This document shows, one piece after another, positions 50,711 through 62,543 of a DNA stretch of 64,000 bases. Below the pieces are notes generated by a model that searched no databases, was not told the DNA's origin, and saw only the letters and a list, made by a program, of their open reading frames with translations. The position numbers and the translations under genes are program-made. The DNA is from Deinococcus ficus (GTDB lineage Bacteria; Deinococcota; Deinococci; Deinococcales; Deinococcaceae), in NCBI RefSeq assembly GCF_003444775.1, contig NZ_CP021081.1, positions 856,001 to 920,000 of the forward strand, read 5' to 3'. Every line of letters starts with the position of its first letter. The stretch's first letter is position 1.

Positions 50711-50743
50711 CCGCCCTGGCTGATTGGCCAGGGCGGCGTTCTT
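50711..50743 (+). terminator. Terminator after rnpB
   Basis: CCGCCCTGGC (50711-50720), loop TGATTG, GCCAGGGCGG (50727-50736), then CGTTCTTG. Confidence 0.88.
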
Positions 50744-50763
50744 GCTGTCTGGATGAACCTGCC

Positions 50764-51123
50764 TCAGCGGCGCCGGGCGTCCAGGGCCGCGAGCACGAAC
50801 CCTGCGATCATCAGGGCCCCGCCGACCGGCGTGACGGCCCCCAGCCAGCGCGCGCCGGTCAGCGCCATCAGGTACAAGCTGCCGCTGAAGATCACGCTGC
50901 CCAGCAGCAGCGGCCAGCCCGCGCGGCGCTGCCCGGTCTGCGTGCCCAAGGCCAGCAGCGCCAGCGCGGCGTACATCTGGTAGCGCACGGCGGTCTCGAA
51001 ATTGGTGAGCAGGGCCGGGTCCAGGCGGGTTTTGAGGGCGTGGGCTCCGAAGGCGCCCAGCGCGACCCCCAGGGCGGCGAGCAGAGCGCCGGCGGCGGTG
51101 AGGTTCAGGGAGGGGCGAGTCAT
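50764..51123 (-). CDS. DUF423-family membrane protein
   Basis: A 119-residue inner-membrane protein with four hydrophobic segments. ALLAALGVALGAFGAHALK near the start and FETAVRYQMYAALALLAL are the signature of DUF423, followed by GSVIFSGSLYLMALTG and PVGGALMIAGFVLAAL. Function unknown in all bacteria. The start is ATG 51123: TACCCT lies 7 nt upstream. The longer in-frame extension to 51252 would run into the mraZ operator region and is rejected. Convergent with rnpB. Confidence 0.85.
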   Translation of the reverse strand: MTRPSLNLTAAGALLAALGVALGAFGAHALKTRLDPALLTNFETAVRYQMYAALALLALGTQTGQRRAGWPLLLGSVIFSGSLYLMALTGARWLGAVTPVGGALMIAGFVLAALDARRR

Positions 51124-51312
51124 GCCGGTCAGGGTACGGGTGCGGTGGGGGAGAAGGGTCCCGGTGGGGGAGAGGTGGGAGAACAGCGTGGCGCATCGGG
51201 ACCAGCCCCACCTGGGCATCCAAAAGTGGTAATTTGCTGTCAGGAACGGCATGAACGGCCGTTCCCACCCCCTGAGAACCTGCCGGTCTGGACCCTGCCC
51301 CGGGGGACACGA

Positions 51313-51380
51313 GTGGGGAAAGTGGGAAGCCGGTGGGGGGAATTGGGGGGAAAAGTGGGAATCGGTGGTAAATCGTGGTA
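51313..51380 (+). promoter_or_regulatory. MraZ operator array
   Basis: G-rich direct repeats of the form GTGGGA/GTGGTA start at 51313, 51322, 51333, 51343, 51355, 51365 and 51375, about one helical turn apart. MraZ is known to bind such repeats (TGGGN, about 10-bp period) and repress the dcw operon. The last two overlap the -35 region of the TACACT promoter. Confidence 0.8.
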
Positions 51381-51388
51381 GGGCTTGT

Positions 51389-51394
51389 TACACT
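51389..51394 (+). promoter_or_regulatory. -10 box of mraZ
   Basis: TACACT. The -35 window (about 51366-51371, TGGTAA) is inside the GTGGTA repeats, so MraZ would block RNA polymerase. The leader of roughly 95 nt ends in a ribosome site. Confidence 0.65.
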
Positions 51395-51494
51395 CGTTGT
51401 GCAGCCTGAAAGCCCACGTCATCGTTCATTTCGGGCTGCCTGACCCGGGCCGGACCATCCAGCGTGGTGGGACCCCGTGGGAAAAGGAGCACCA

Positions 51495-53219
<1,725 letters not shown>

Positions 53220-53229
<10 letters not shown>

Positions 53230-53309
53230 CGCCCCGCCCTGCCCCCCACCAGCCTGCCCTGAACACCGCCCGACTCCCCGCGACCGAAGTGAGGCCCCCA
53301 TGGAAGTGA
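53220..53309 (+). CDS. 29-codon bridging ORF between ftsL and ftsI (uncertain)
   Basis: Opens at ATG 53220, overlapping the ftsL stop, and closes at TGA 53307-53309, overlapping the ftsI start. It encodes MEVTPRPAPHQPALN... (29 residues, Pro-rich). The overlap sequence ATGGAAGTGA is the same at both ends, and GAGG precedes both. It may couple translation of ftsI to ftsL or be a by-product of a local duplication. No evidence that the peptide has a function. Confidence 0.35.
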
Positions 53310-54649
53310 AAATCCACCGACGCTCCCGGCTGATGCAGGCGCTGTCCCTGATCCTGTTCCTGCTGCTGGTCGGCGCGTACGCCCAGCTGGAATGGCGCGT
53401 GCCGCAGACGGTGCGCCAGAGTGTCGTGCAGGGCCGCGGCGCGATCCTGGCCTCGGACGGCACCGTGCTCGCCCGCAGCGTGGACGGCAAGCGGGTGTAC
53501 CCGCAGGGCGTGCTGGCCGGGCAGGTCGTGGGCATGATGGGCGCCAGCGCCGGCCTCGAGGGCCTGGAGTACTCCTACAACAGCCAGCTCGAGGGCGGCG
53601 AGGACCTGAAACTCACCCTGGAACCCCGCACGCAGGCGGCCGCCGAGTCGGCCCTCGGGAAGGCGGTCGTGAAACACCGCGCCGAGTACGGGTCGGTCGT
53701 GGTGATGGAAACCCGCACCGGGCGCCTGCTGGCCGCCGCGAGCTACCCGCCCTTCGACCCCAACAACTGGCGCAGCTACAGCCGCGAGGCGATCCGCAAC
53801 CGCCCCTTCCTGGACGTGTACGAGCCCGGCTCCGTCATCAAGGGTCTGGTGGTGGCCGCCGCGATCAATGAGGGCCTCACCACGCCCACCACGCAGTACG
53901 ACACGCCCATGCGCCGCTACGTGGGTGGGCGCTGGGGCAGCACCATCAACGACGCCGTGGCCCACCCGCCCGTCCTGACCACCAAGCAGGTACTGCGCTA
54001 CAGCAGCAACGTGGGCATGACGCACATCGTCGAGCAGTTCCCGAACGAGGGCCTGCGCAACTACCTGCTGGAGTACGGCTTCGGGCGGGACGTGAGCATC
54101 CCCACTGTGATGACCGCCACCGGACGCCTGCAGCCGCTGCGCAACTGGGGGGACCTGGTGCGCGCCACGAACGCGTTCGGGCAGGGCATGGACACCACCA
54201 CCCTGCAACTCGCGGCTGCCTACAACGCCCTGGCGAACGACGGGCGCTACGTTTCCCCGCGGCTGGTGGAGGACGCCGGGCGGCTGGAGCAGCGCGAGGT
54301 GATCCGGCCCGACTCGGCCCGCACGACCCGCGCGATGCTGCAGGCCGTGATCGATGAGGGCATTCCCGGGCAGGCGGGGCTGGCCGGGTACGCCCTGGCC
54401 GGGAAGACCGGCACGGCGCAGGTCGTGGTGGGCAAGCGCTACTCCGGCGAGATCTACAACAGCGTGTTTGCCGGGTTCTTCCCGGCCGATGCGCCGCGGG
54501 TGACGGTGGCAGTCATGGTGCACGGTGCGAAGGTGGACCACCACGGATCGCAGACGGCCGCCCCGATCTACCGGGACATCGCCGCGGAGATCCTGTCCGG
54601 CTGGGGCACGATTCCGGCCGCCAAGGCCCCGGAAACCAATAATGAGTGA
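53300..54649 (+). CDS. ftsI: Septal peptidoglycan transpeptidase (class B PBP, FtsI-like)
   Basis: A 449-residue membrane-anchored transpeptidase. One membrane helix (about 11-30) is followed by a shortened pedestal (30-120) and the transpeptidase domain. The catalytic Ser178 lies in YEPGSVIKG (SxxK, with V-I in place of the usual T-F/M), SxN is S235-S236-N237, and KTG is K369 in GKTGTAQ. It is short for this class (normally 550-700 residues), because part of the N-terminal pedestal is missing. It would cross-link septal peptidoglycan together with FtsW. Last gene of the dcw part in this window; a hairpin follows. Confidence 0.9.
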   Translation: MEVKIHRRSRLMQALSLILFLLLVGAYAQLEWRVPQTVRQSVVQGRGAILASDGTVLARSVDGKRVYPQGVLAGQVVGMMGASAGLEGLEYSYNSQLEGGEDLKLTLEPRTQAAAESALGKAVVKHRAEYGSVVVMETRTGRLLAAASYPPFDPNNWRSYSREAIRNRPFLDVYEPGSVIKGLVVAAAINEGLTTPTTQYDTPMRRYVGGRWGSTINDAVAHPPVLTTKQVLRYSSNVGMTHIVEQFPNEGLRNYLLEYGFGRDVSIPTVMTATGRLQPLRNWGDLVRATNAFGQGMDTTTLQLAAAYNALANDGRYVSPRLVEDAGRLEQREVIRPDSARTTRAMLQAVIDEGIPGQAGLAGYALAGKTGTAQVVVGKRYSGEIYNSVFAGFFPADAPRVTVAVMVHGAKVDHHGSQTAAPIYRDIAAEILSGWGTIPAAKAPETNNE

Positions 54650-55126
54650 TCTGTGAGCTGATCGGCTGACATTCCCATGGACTTTGGCCCGCCTTGCTTC
54701 CCTCTCAGGGGAACAGGCGGGTCAAACGTGTTCTGGCTTACCGGATGTAGGCCATGTGGCCCGTCATGCGGACGAATGAGGCGCTGGTGAGGTCGTGAGG
54801 TTTTCCTCATCGTGAGAAACTAAATGAGGCCATTAGAACTTGTCTCATTTAAAGATATCCGATAAAAACGAATTTTTTACACATAGAAGGTAAATCAATG
54901 CTCAAAATGAGAGCATTAAAATGAGTTTAGAAAAGCCATTTTATCATAAACTTGCCATTTTGACCCCCTAGCCTCATTCAGGAAATCAATGGTTCGTTGA
55001 GCCACCCCCAACCGAGGCCCAAGTGCGATTCCCGCCCGCCTCCCGGTGGCCCCAGCGAACCGCCCCTCTGTTTCACCTCATTCCCACCCATCACGGGAGT
55101 GCCCCGGCACTTCCGCAGGAGACCCC
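54650..55126. other. AT-rich intergenic island with repeated ATGAG sites
   Basis: A 477-bp gap with no ORF. From about 54815 to 54985 the GC content drops sharply compared with the rest of the window. ATGAG or its complement CTCAT occurs at 54776, 54806, 54824, 54844, 54907, 54921 and 54973, and GTGAG at 54787, 54795 and 54812. Further features: a GTGAGGTTTTCCTCAT inverted repeat at 54795-54810, ATGCTC/GAGCAT at about 54898-54916, and GCCATTTT twice, 18 nt apart. It may be a regulatory region or an old insertion. Confidence 0.6.
54688..54723 (+). terminator. Hairpin after ftsI, possible terminator
   Basis: CCCGCCT (about 54689-54695) can pair with AGGCGGG (about 54715-54721). No clear T-run follows, so this is a weak call. 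Confidence 0.4.
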
Positions 55127-55672
55127 ATGACCTTTACCCTCCGACGCCTGGCCGCCACCCTGCTGGCCACCGTACTGACCCTCGCCTCCGCCACCCCCGC
55201 CCTGCCCAGCAGCACCCTGGCGACCGACGCCGTGCGCGACGCCATCACCGCCATCGCCAACGCTCCCACCCCCGCCCAGGACGCCCGCGCCGCCGCCATC
55301 GCCCAGGCCGCCACGCAGGTCAGCGCGCCCATCGCCGCGACCCGCAGCACCGGCCGCAGCGCCGTGGTGCGCGCCACCGCCTACAACAGCCTGGCCGCCC
55401 AGACCGACAGCACCCCCTTCATCACCGCCACCGGCACCCGCGTCCGCAACGGCGTGGTGGCGCTGAGCCGCGACCTGCTGCGCCTGTTCCCCTACGGCAC
55501 CCGCATCACCATCCAGGACCTGAGCGGCCGCTACAACTTCGGCAACCAGGTGTTCATCGTGGAAGACACCATGGCCGCCCGCAAGGTCAACAGCCTGGAC
55601 ATCTGGATGCCCAGCCGCAACCAGGCCCTGCAGTTCGGCGCCCGCAGCGTGCGCATCACCGCCGTCCGCTGA
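55127..55672 (+). CDS. Exported 3D-domain protein
   Basis: A 181-residue exported protein. A signal peptide (about 1-27) and an Ala-rich spacer (about 30-75) lead to a 3D domain (three conserved Asp): ATAYNSLAAQTDSTPFITATG, VALSRDLLRLFPYGTRITI and VEDTMAARKVNSLDIWMPS. This double-psi beta-barrel is found in lytic transglycosylases and stationary-phase/Rpf-type muralytic proteins. It probably trims peptidoglycan. ATG 55127 has AGGAG 7 nt upstream. The AT-rich island is immediately upstream, so its regulation may lie there. Confidence 0.88.
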   Translation: MTFTLRRLAATLLATVLTLASATPALPSSTLATDAVRDAITAIANAPTPAQDARAAAIAQAATQVSAPIAATRSTGRSAVVRATAYNSLAAQTDSTPFITATGTRVRNGVVALSRDLLRLFPYGTRITIQDLSGRYNFGNQVFIVEDTMAARKVNSLDIWMPSRNQALQFGARSVRITAVR

Positions 55673-55689
55673 ACCCCCCGCCTTCCCTG

Positions 55690-55722
55690 AGCGCCGCCCC
55701 GGACCCCGAGGCGGCGCTTTGC
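55690..55722 (+). terminator. Terminator after the 3D-domain gene
   Basis: AGCGCCGCC (55690-55698) pairs with GGCGGCGCT (55710-55718), followed by TTGC. Confidence 0.75.
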
Positions 55723-55751
55723 TGTGGCCCCCTGCTATGCTCCGCAGGCGC

Positions 55752-56951
55752 ATGGCCCGCCCCACCCCCGCTCCCACTCCCGCCGTCCGGACCTGGCCGC
55801 TCGCCTGGACCCTGGCGAGCGCGCACCTGCGGCGGCGGCGCACGCAGAACGTCCTGACCATTCTGGGCATCGCGGTGGGTGTCATGGCCCTGATCGCGGC
55901 GCTGAGCCTCACGAACGGCTTCACCGGCGCCCTGATCGACGCGACCCTGCGGGCCAGCCCTCACCTGAGCGTGACCGCCTTCCGGCCCGCCGGCCCCGAC
56001 CCGGAGCTGGAACGCGCGCTGCGCGGCGACGCTCGGGTGCAGGCCTTCACGCCCTTTCTGGCGGACAAGGGCCTGCTGACCCGGCCGGCCACGGACGGGC
56101 GGGCCGCCGGGGTGGACTTCACCACGCTGTTCGGCGTGCCCGGGCAGGGCAGCCGCGTGCTGGAACTGCGCGAACCGGAACGCAGCCAGCTCGCCACCCT
56201 GAAAGACGGCGAGGTGCTGCTGGGCAGCGCCCTGGCCCGCAGCGTCGGGGCGTTCACGGGAGAGGAGGTGCGGCTGCTGAACAGCACGCAGCGCCGCACC
56301 ACGCTGACCGTGCGGGGCGTGTTCAGCACCGGCAACTACCTGATCGACAGCGCCTACGCCTTCACCACGCTGAACACCCTGCAGGACCTGCAGCAGACCC
56401 GCACCATCACCGGGTACCAGCTGCGCCTGCACGACCCGCAGACCGCCCGCGCGGTCGGCCGGGACCTGACCCTGAACCGCAACTACGCCGCGCTGCCCTG
56501 GCAGAACCTGTACGGCACGCTGCTGCAGCAGCTGGACCTGCAGAAGAAGGTCATCGGGTTCGTGGTGTTCCTGATCGTGGTCGTGGCCGCGTTCGGGATC
56601 GCGAACGTCCTGACCCTGGCGGTGTTCGAGAAGACGCAGGAGATCGCCATTCTCCGCGCGGTCGGCGCCACCCGCGCCCTGATCACCCGGGTGTTCCTGC
56701 TCGAAGGCCTGATCCTGGGCCTGGGCGGGCTGCTGCTGGGCAACCTGCTGGGCCTGGGCATCAGCGCGTACTTCACGGTGCGGCCCTTCCAGCTGCCCGG
56801 CGACCTGTACTTCATCACGGCCCTGCCGGTGGAGGTGCGCCTGACGGACCTGCTCGGCGTGAACACCCTGGGCCTGGTGACCACGCTGCTCGCCGCCCTG
56901 ATCCCGGCGCGGCGCGCCGCGAACATCGAACCGGCCCGTATCATCCGCTGA
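55752..56951 (+). CDS. ABC transporter permease, MacB/LolCE-like
   Basis: A 399-residue inner-membrane protein. The first membrane helix (about 32-55, NVLTILGIAVGVMALIAALSL) is followed by a periplasmic MacB-PCD-like domain (60-260) and three C-terminal helices (about 275-300, 325-345 and 370-392, FtsX-like; AILRAVGATRALITRVFLLEG). This type extrudes lipoproteins or toxins when paired with an ATPase. No ATP-binding gene is adjacent, which is unusual; it must be supplied elsewhere. ATG 55752 is chosen because TATGCT (55736-55741) lies 10 nt upstream; the ORF opens earlier at 55719. Confidence 0.85.
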   Translation: MARPTPAPTPAVRTWPLAWTLASAHLRRRRTQNVLTILGIAVGVMALIAALSLTNGFTGALIDATLRASPHLSVTAFRPAGPDPELERALRGDARVQAFTPFLADKGLLTRPATDGRAAGVDFTTLFGVPGQGSRVLELREPERSQLATLKDGEVLLGSALARSVGAFTGEEVRLLNSTQRRTTLTVRGVFSTGNYLIDSAYAFTTLNTLQDLQQTRTITGYQLRLHDPQTARAVGRDLTLNRNYAALPWQNLYGTLLQQLDLQKKVIGFVVFLIVVVAAFGIANVLTLAVFEKTQEIAILRAVGATRALITRVFLLEGLILGLGGLLLGNLLGLGISAYFTVRPFQLPGDLYFITALPVEVRLTDLLGVNTLGLVTTLLAALIPARRAANIEPARIIR

Positions 56952-57075
56952 AGAGATGCGGTTCCTGACCGGACTGTTCAGACCTGATCCGTGCCTGAAC
57001 CACAATTAACGTTCCGTGCCGGCCGGCTCATGGCCGGTCAAGATGACCCCACTAGGCTGCGGGCAGGAGGAACCC

Positions 57076-58095
<1,020 letters not shown>

Positions 58096-58118
58096 TCCTG
58101 AGCCGGACCAACTGTGCC

Positions 58119-58152
58119 ACCCCCGCCGAAGCCGGCGGGGGTGTTTTCTTTG
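58119..58152. terminator. Terminator between PEGA and thiolase genes
   Basis: ACCCCCGCCG (58119-58128) pairs with CGGCGGGGGT (58133-58142), followed by GTTTTCTTT on the plus strand. The two genes are convergent. Confidence 0.85.
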
Positions 58153-58164
58153 CCCTGCTGTTGT

Positions 58165-59337
58165 TCAGCCGCGGGCACGGACCACCATGGCGATCCCCAT
58201 GCCGCCGCCGATGCACAGGCTCGCCACCCCGGTCTCCTTGCCCATGCGCCGGAGCTGATGCACCAGCGTGACCAGCACGCGCGCGCCGGACGCGCCGATG
58301 GGGTGGCCCAGCGCCACCGCGCCGCCCGTGACGTTCACGCGCGCCGGATCGGCCTTCAGGTCCCGCACGACCGCCAGGGACTGTGCGGCGAAGGCCTCGT
58401 TCAGCTCGAAGAGGTCGACGTCCGCCACGCCCAGTCCGGCGCGGTCCAGCGCGATCGGCACGGCCTTCGCCGGCCCGATCCCCATGACCGCCGGGTCCAC
58501 GCCGATCGCGGCGTAGCTGGCGATCTCGGCCAGCACCGGCAGCCCGTGTGCCTGCGCGTACTCCTCGGAGGCGACCAGCAGCATGGCGGCGCCGTCGTTG
58601 ATGCCGCTGGCGTTCCCGGCCGTGACGGTCCCGTCCTTCTTGAAGGCCGGCTTCAGTTTCGCCAGGGCCTCCAGGGTGGTCGCGCGCGGGTACTCGTCGC
58701 GCTCGAAGATGGTCGTGCCCTTGCGGCCCGGCACCTCCACCGGCACCAGCTCGTCGGCGAAATGCCCGGCGTCCAGCGCCGCCGCGGCCCGGGTCTGGCT
58801 TTCCAGCGCGAAGGCGTCCTGCTCCTCGCGGGTCAGATTCCACGCCTCGGCGACGTTCTCCGCGGTGATGCCCATGTGGTAGTCGGCGAACACGTCCGTC
58901 AGGCCGTCACTCAGGATGCTGTCCAGCGCCTGCGCGTGCCCCAGGCGGTAGCCCTCGCGGGCGCGGGGCAGCAGGTACGGCGCGCGGCTCATGGATTCCG
59001 TGCCGCCCGCGAGGTACACCTGACCGTCCCCGGCGCGGATGCCCTGCGCGGCGCTCACGACCGCCTGCAGGCCGCTGCCGCACACGCGGTTCACGGTGAG
59101 GCCCGGCACGTGATGCGCCAGCCCCGCCCCGATCGCCACCTGCCGGGCCACGTTCATGCCCTGCCCGGCCTGCAGCACGTTCCCCACGATCACGTCGGCG
59201 ATGTCGTCGCCGTTCACGCCGTCCAGCACTGCCCGGGCCGCCGTCACGCCCAGCTGCGCGGCCGACACGTCCTTCAGGCTGCCCAGGAAACTCCCGATGG
59301 GGGTGCGTTTGGCGGCCACGATCACCAGTTTCGTCAT
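58165..59337 (-). CDS. Acetyl-CoA C-acetyltransferase (thiolase)
   Basis: A 390-residue thiolase II. Cys86 ([11 protein letters not shown]) is the acyl nucleophile, His345 in [14 protein letters not shown] and Cys375 in LCIGGGMG complete the active site. [20 protein letters not shown] and [13 protein letters not shown] are also typical. It condenses two acetyl-CoA or cleaves acetoacetyl-CoA, in isoprenoid/PHB or beta-oxidation metabolism. Leaderless: TACACT lies 7 nt before the ATG. It stands alone. Confidence 0.94.
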   Translation of the reverse strand: MTKLVIVAAKRTPIGSFLGSLKDVSAAQLGVTAARAVLDGVNGDDIADVIVGNVLQAGQGMNVARQVAIGAGLAHHVPGLTVNRVCGSGLQAVVSAAQGIRAGDGQVYLAGGTESMSRAPYLLPRAREGYRLGHAQALDSILSDGLTDVFADYHMGITAENVAEAWNLTREEQDAFALESQTRAAAALDAGHFADELVPVEVPGRKGTTIFERDEYPRATTLEALAKLKPAFKKDGTVTAGNASGINDGAAMLLVASEEYAQAHGLPVLAEIASYAAIGVDPAVMGIGPAKAVPIALDRAGLGVADVDLFELNEAFAAQSLAVVRDLKADPARVNVTGGAVALGHPIGASGARVLVTLVHQLRRMGKETGVASLCIGGGMGIAMVVRARG

Positions 59338-59405
59338 GCCCTGAAGTGTAACGGGCGGGTGTCACAGCGGCGCCCGCGCCGGGTGTCACCGCCGCGGGAC
59401 GCGGC

Positions 59406-60755
59406 CTACGCGGTGAGCCGGTACACGGCCCAGTACAGCAGCAGGGCCACGCTGGTCGTGACCACCGCCACCGGCGTGCCGTAGCGCATGAACGCCCCGA
59501 AGCCCATGGGATGCCCCTCGCGGCGCGCGATGTCGGACACCACGATGTTCGCCGACGCGCCGATCAAGGTGAGGTTCCCGCCCAGGCACGCGCCCAGCGA
59601 CAGCGCCCACCACAGCGGGTCCAGCGCGGCCCCGCCGGCGCCCTGCATCTCGCGCAGCACGCCCGCCATGCTGATTGTGAAGGGAATGTTGTCCACGAAC
59701 CCGCTGATCAGCGCGCTGCCGAACCCCACCAGCAGGATGCCGCGCCCCACGTCCCCGCCGATCACACCGGTCATCGCCTGCGCCACCGTGGTGAACACCC
59801 CGGCGTGCTCCAGTGCGCCCACCACCACGAACAGCCCCATGAAGAACAGCAGCGTCGTCCACTCCACGCTCTCGAACAGTTCCGCCGGGTTCAGGTCGGC
59901 GATCAGCATCAGGAACGTGCTGGTGGTCAGGGCGATCAGGCCGGCCTCCAGGCCGAGCGGGTGCCCCACCATGAACAGAAGGAGCGTCACCCCGAACACC
60001 GCCAGCGCCTGCCGCATCAGCCGCGCGTCGGTCTTCACCGGGGTGGGGTCGGTCAGCACCCGGCGCAGGTTGTCCGCGTCGAAGGTTCCGGCCAGCGCGC
60101 CGCTGCGGCGCATCATCAGGTGCATCATGCCCACCGCGAGCACGGTCACGACGGCCGCGTACGGCGCGACGTTCACCAGGAAATCCCCGAAGCCCTTGCC
60201 GGCCACCGAGCCGATGATGATGTTCGGCGGGTCGCCGACCAGCGTGGCCGTGCCGCCCGTGTTGCTGGCGATGATCACCGCGATCAGGTAGGGCAGGGGC
60301 TTGAGGCCCAGCCGCGTGACCACCGTGACCACCACCGGCGCCATGAACAGCACGGTCGTCACGTTGTCCAGGAAGGCGCTGAACGCCGCGGTGAGCAGGC
60401 TGAACACCCACAGCACCCGCACCGGCTCGCCGCGCGTGACCAGCAATGCCCGCCGCGCGACCAGCTCGAAGAACCCGCTGCGGGACAGCACGTTGACGAT
60501 GTTCATCATGCCGAACAGCAGGAAGATCGTGTTGAAGTCGATGGCCCCCCACGCCTGATCCGGCGTGAGCAGACCCAGCAGCATCACCGCGCAGGCGCCG
60601 AGCAGCGCCGCGACGGTGCGGTGCACGTACTTTTCCAGCAGGATCATCAGGTACGTCAGGCCGAACAGCGCGAGGGCCAGCGTGGTGACCTGCCCCGCAC
60701 TCAGGTGCAGGCCGAGCGAGTCCAGCAGGGAGGGGTGGGCAGGGGAGTCATGCAT
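59406..60755 (-). CDS. ArsB/NhaD-type (SLC13-like) membrane transporter
   Basis: A 449-residue permease with about eleven membrane segments. [17 protein letters not shown] near 120-136, [20 protein letters not shown] near 155-174, and the second-half counterparts [15 protein letters not shown] and [17 protein letters not shown] near 378-412 are hallmarks of the ion-transporter superfamily (ArsB/NhaD/SLC13). An Na+/H+ antiporter or anion carrier is possible; no arsenic genes are adjacent. ATG 60755 is chosen because a terminator-like hairpin (60825-60797) lies just upstream, so the longer in-frame start at 60917 would put the hairpin in the gene. Confidence 0.85.
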   Translation of the reverse strand: MHDSPAHPSLLDSLGLHLSAGQVTTLALALFGLTYLMILLEKYVHRTVAALLGACAVMLLGLLTPDQAWGAIDFNTIFLLFGMMNIVNVLSRSGFFELVARRALLVTRGEPVRVLWVFSLLTAAFSAFLDNVTTVLFMAPVVVTVVTRLGLKPLPYLIAVIIASNTGGTATLVGDPPNIIIGSVAGKGFGDFLVNVAPYAAVVTVLAVGMMHLMMRRSGALAGTFDADNLRRVLTDPTPVKTDARLMRQALAVFGVTLLLFMVGHPLGLEAGLIALTTSTFLMLIADLNPAELFESVEWTTLLFFMGLFVVVGALEHAGVFTTVAQAMTGVIGGDVGRGILLVGFGSALISGFVDNIPFTISMAGVLREMQGAGGAALDPLWWALSLGACLGGNLTLIGASANIVVSDIARREGHPMGFGAFMRYGTPVAVVTTSVALLLYWAVYRLTA

Positions 60756-60787
60756 CAGGGCACCGTCCAGGGCAGCAGGGGAAGGCT

Positions 60788-60825
60788 CAAAGCAAAGGAG
60801 GAGTCTGCGCAGAACAGACTCCTCC
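60788..60825 (-). terminator. Terminator-like hairpin in the leader of the NhaD-type gene
   Basis: On the minus strand GGAGGAGTCTG (60825-60815), loop, CAGACTCCTCC (60807-60797), then TTTGCTTTG. A TACAGT -10 (60883-60878) precedes it. It lies before the start codon, so it would end the transcript before the gene: an attenuator. Confidence 0.7.
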
Positions 60826-60907
60826 AGGTCGGCGTATGGTCGCCGGCACCCGCCCCGAAAGGCAGCGTTACGCTCCCACTGTACCAGCCCTTCACTACAC
60901 TGCACGC

Positions 60908-61732
60908 ATGCAACCACAGGACTGGACGGTGCCCGGGGCGCCCGTGAAGGGGTACGTGTGGCCGGCCGCCCCGGAGCGCGGCGCGGTGCTGCTCTCCCAC
61001 GGCGTCGGCGAGTACGCCGCGCGCTACGTCGAGCGGTACCACGCCCTGATTCCCGCCCTGGTCGCGCGGGGCTACAGCGTGTACGCCTTCGACCACCGTG
61101 GGCACGGGCAGTCGCCGGGCCGGCGCGCCGTGGTGGACCTGAACGACCTCGTCGAGGATCACCTCAGGGCCCGGGAGGCGCTGCGGGGTCTGACCGTGCC
61201 GGTGTTCGCGTTCGGGCACAGCCTGGGCGGGCTGGTCACCGCCGCCAGCGCCAGCCGCGACCCGCGCGGCCTGGCCGGCGTGATCCTCTCCAGCCCGGCG
61301 CTGCTGGTCGGGCAGGAGGAACCCGCCTGGCTGAAGAAACTCGCGCCGCTGCTGGCCCGGGTCGCGCCCGCCCTGCCCGTGAACGCCCTGAGCACCGCGC
61401 ACCTGTCCCGCCTGCCCGACGAGGTCCAGGCGTACGAGGCCGACGAGCAGGTCTTTCACGGCAAGGTCCGCGCCCTCACCGCCGCGAGCCTGCTGGGCCT
61501 CAGCGAGCGCCTGTGGGACATGTACCCCCGCTGGACGCTGCCCACCCTGACCGTGCACGGCGAGGCAGACCGCATCACCGACCCGCGCGGCAGCCGCCGG
61601 TTCCACGACCTGATCGCCAGCCCCGACAAGGAACTGCACCTGGAAGCGGGCGGGTACCACGAACTCCTGAACGACCTGCCGCGCGAGCAGGTGCGCGCCC
61701 GCCTGCTGGACTGGCTGGACGCCCGCACCTGA
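60908..61732 (+). CDS. Alpha/beta hydrolase, monoacylglycerol lipase-like
   Basis: A 274-residue serine hydrolase. The nucleophile Ser105 is in the elbow GHSLGGL, Asp221 in HGEADRIT and His251 in [15 protein letters not shown] and the lid region ([16 protein letters not shown]) match the monoglyceride lipase/lysophospholipase group. It probably releases fatty acid from monoacylglycerol. Leaderless: TACACT (60896-60901) lies 6 nt before the ATG. It is divergent from the NhaD-type permease. Confidence 0.9.
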   Translation: MQPQDWTVPGAPVKGYVWPAAPERGAVLLSHGVGEYAARYVERYHALIPALVARGYSVYAFDHRGHGQSPGRRAVVDLNDLVEDHLRAREALRGLTVPVFAFGHSLGGLVTAASASRDPRGLAGVILSSPALLVGQEEPAWLKKLAPLLARVAPALPVNALSTAHLSRLPDEVQAYEADEQVFHGKVRALTAASLLGLSERLWDMYPRWTLPTLTVHGEADRITDPRGSRRFHDLIASPDKELHLEAGGYHELLNDLPREQVRARLLDWLDART

Positions 61733-61907
61733 GCCGCGCCCCCTTCCAGCCCGCGCGGGTGCCCGGACACGCATGAGCCCGCTGGGGACGGCGGCTTCAG
61801 GTTTCCTTGTCGCAGCCTGCCCGCCCGGGGCCGGATTGACTATGCTGCGCTGAGAGTCAAGGGCGGCGCGCGGCGGGTTGCGGCGCGCCCGCCCACCGGA
61901 GGAACGC

Positions 61908-62543
61908 ATGGAAGAACGCAAGAGCATGGGAACGGCCCTCGTCGACGTGTTCGACGCCGGGGTGACCCTGGTCAAAGCAGAAGTGAATGGTGTGGCCCGC
62001 AAGGTCGGGGACGTCGCCAAGGCCAAGGGGCTGGGCGCCGTGATCCTGCTCGCCGCGGTCGGGCCGCTGATCCTGGGCCTGATCTTCCTGATCCTCGCCC
62101 TGTTCTACCTGCTGATGCTGTGGCTGCCCGCCTGGGGCGCCGCCCTGGTGATCGCCCTGCTCAGCCTGGCCGTCACCGCCGGCCTGATCATGTTCGGCCT
62201 GAAGAAACTCAGCGCCGAGGTGGACACCAGCGAACCCCTGCTGCACCGCGACGAGATCGCCTGGGCCGACCAGGGCAGCCCCAGCGTGACCTTCGGTCAG
62301 AGCGCCGCCGAGACCACCACCGTGAGCACCACCACCTACGCCGCCCACGCCACGCCCGACGCGGCCAGCACGACCACCTACGCGGCCACCACCGGCACGG
62401 AGGTCACGGACGATATCCGGGTGGTTGACCGGTCCCGCACCGCCCACACCCACCCCACCCCCGGAACGCCCGAGGTGCCCGGCGTGCCCGTCAGCACCGA
62501 ACCGACCTACCGGGACGACATGCGCCGCGGAGGCAACGCATGA
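61908..62543 (+). CDS. Holin-X/DUF1469 family membrane protein
   Basis: A 211-residue protein. An amphipathic start ([27 protein letters not shown]) leads to two adjacent membrane helices (about 48-70 and 75-98, [17 protein letters not shown] and [15 protein letters not shown]), the layout of the Phage_holin_3_6/DUF1469 family. These proteins are not phage-linked; they are common envelope proteins. A Thr/Ala-rich tail (about 120-211, [13 protein letters not shown]) is unusual. GGAGG precedes the ATG. It overlaps the next gene (ATGA), forming a pair. Confidence 0.82.
   Translation: MEERKSMGTALVDVFDAGVTLVKAEVNGVARKVGDVAKAKGLGAVILLAAVGPLILGLIFLILALFYLLMLWLPAWGAALVIALLSLAVTAGLIMFGLKKLSAEVDTSEPLLHRDEIAWADQGSPSVTFGQSAAETTTVSTTTYAAHATPDAASTTTYAATTGTEVTDDIRVVDRSRTAHTHPTPGTPEVPGVPVSTEPTYRDDMRRGGNA

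Larger units (their letters stand above)
51124..51494. other. mraZ upstream region
   Basis: About 370 bp without a gene. It holds many G-rich GTGGG-type blocks, the mraZ promoter and the mraZ leader. A first set of blocks lies at about 51146-51180 and a denser, more regular set at 51313-51380, both described separately. An inverted repeat (GAACGG...CCGTTC, about 51243-51267) lies between them. Confidence 0.8.

Noticed and set aside
61908..62543. Prophage holin
   Set aside because: Family name is historical; no phage genes, att sites or lysin nearby.
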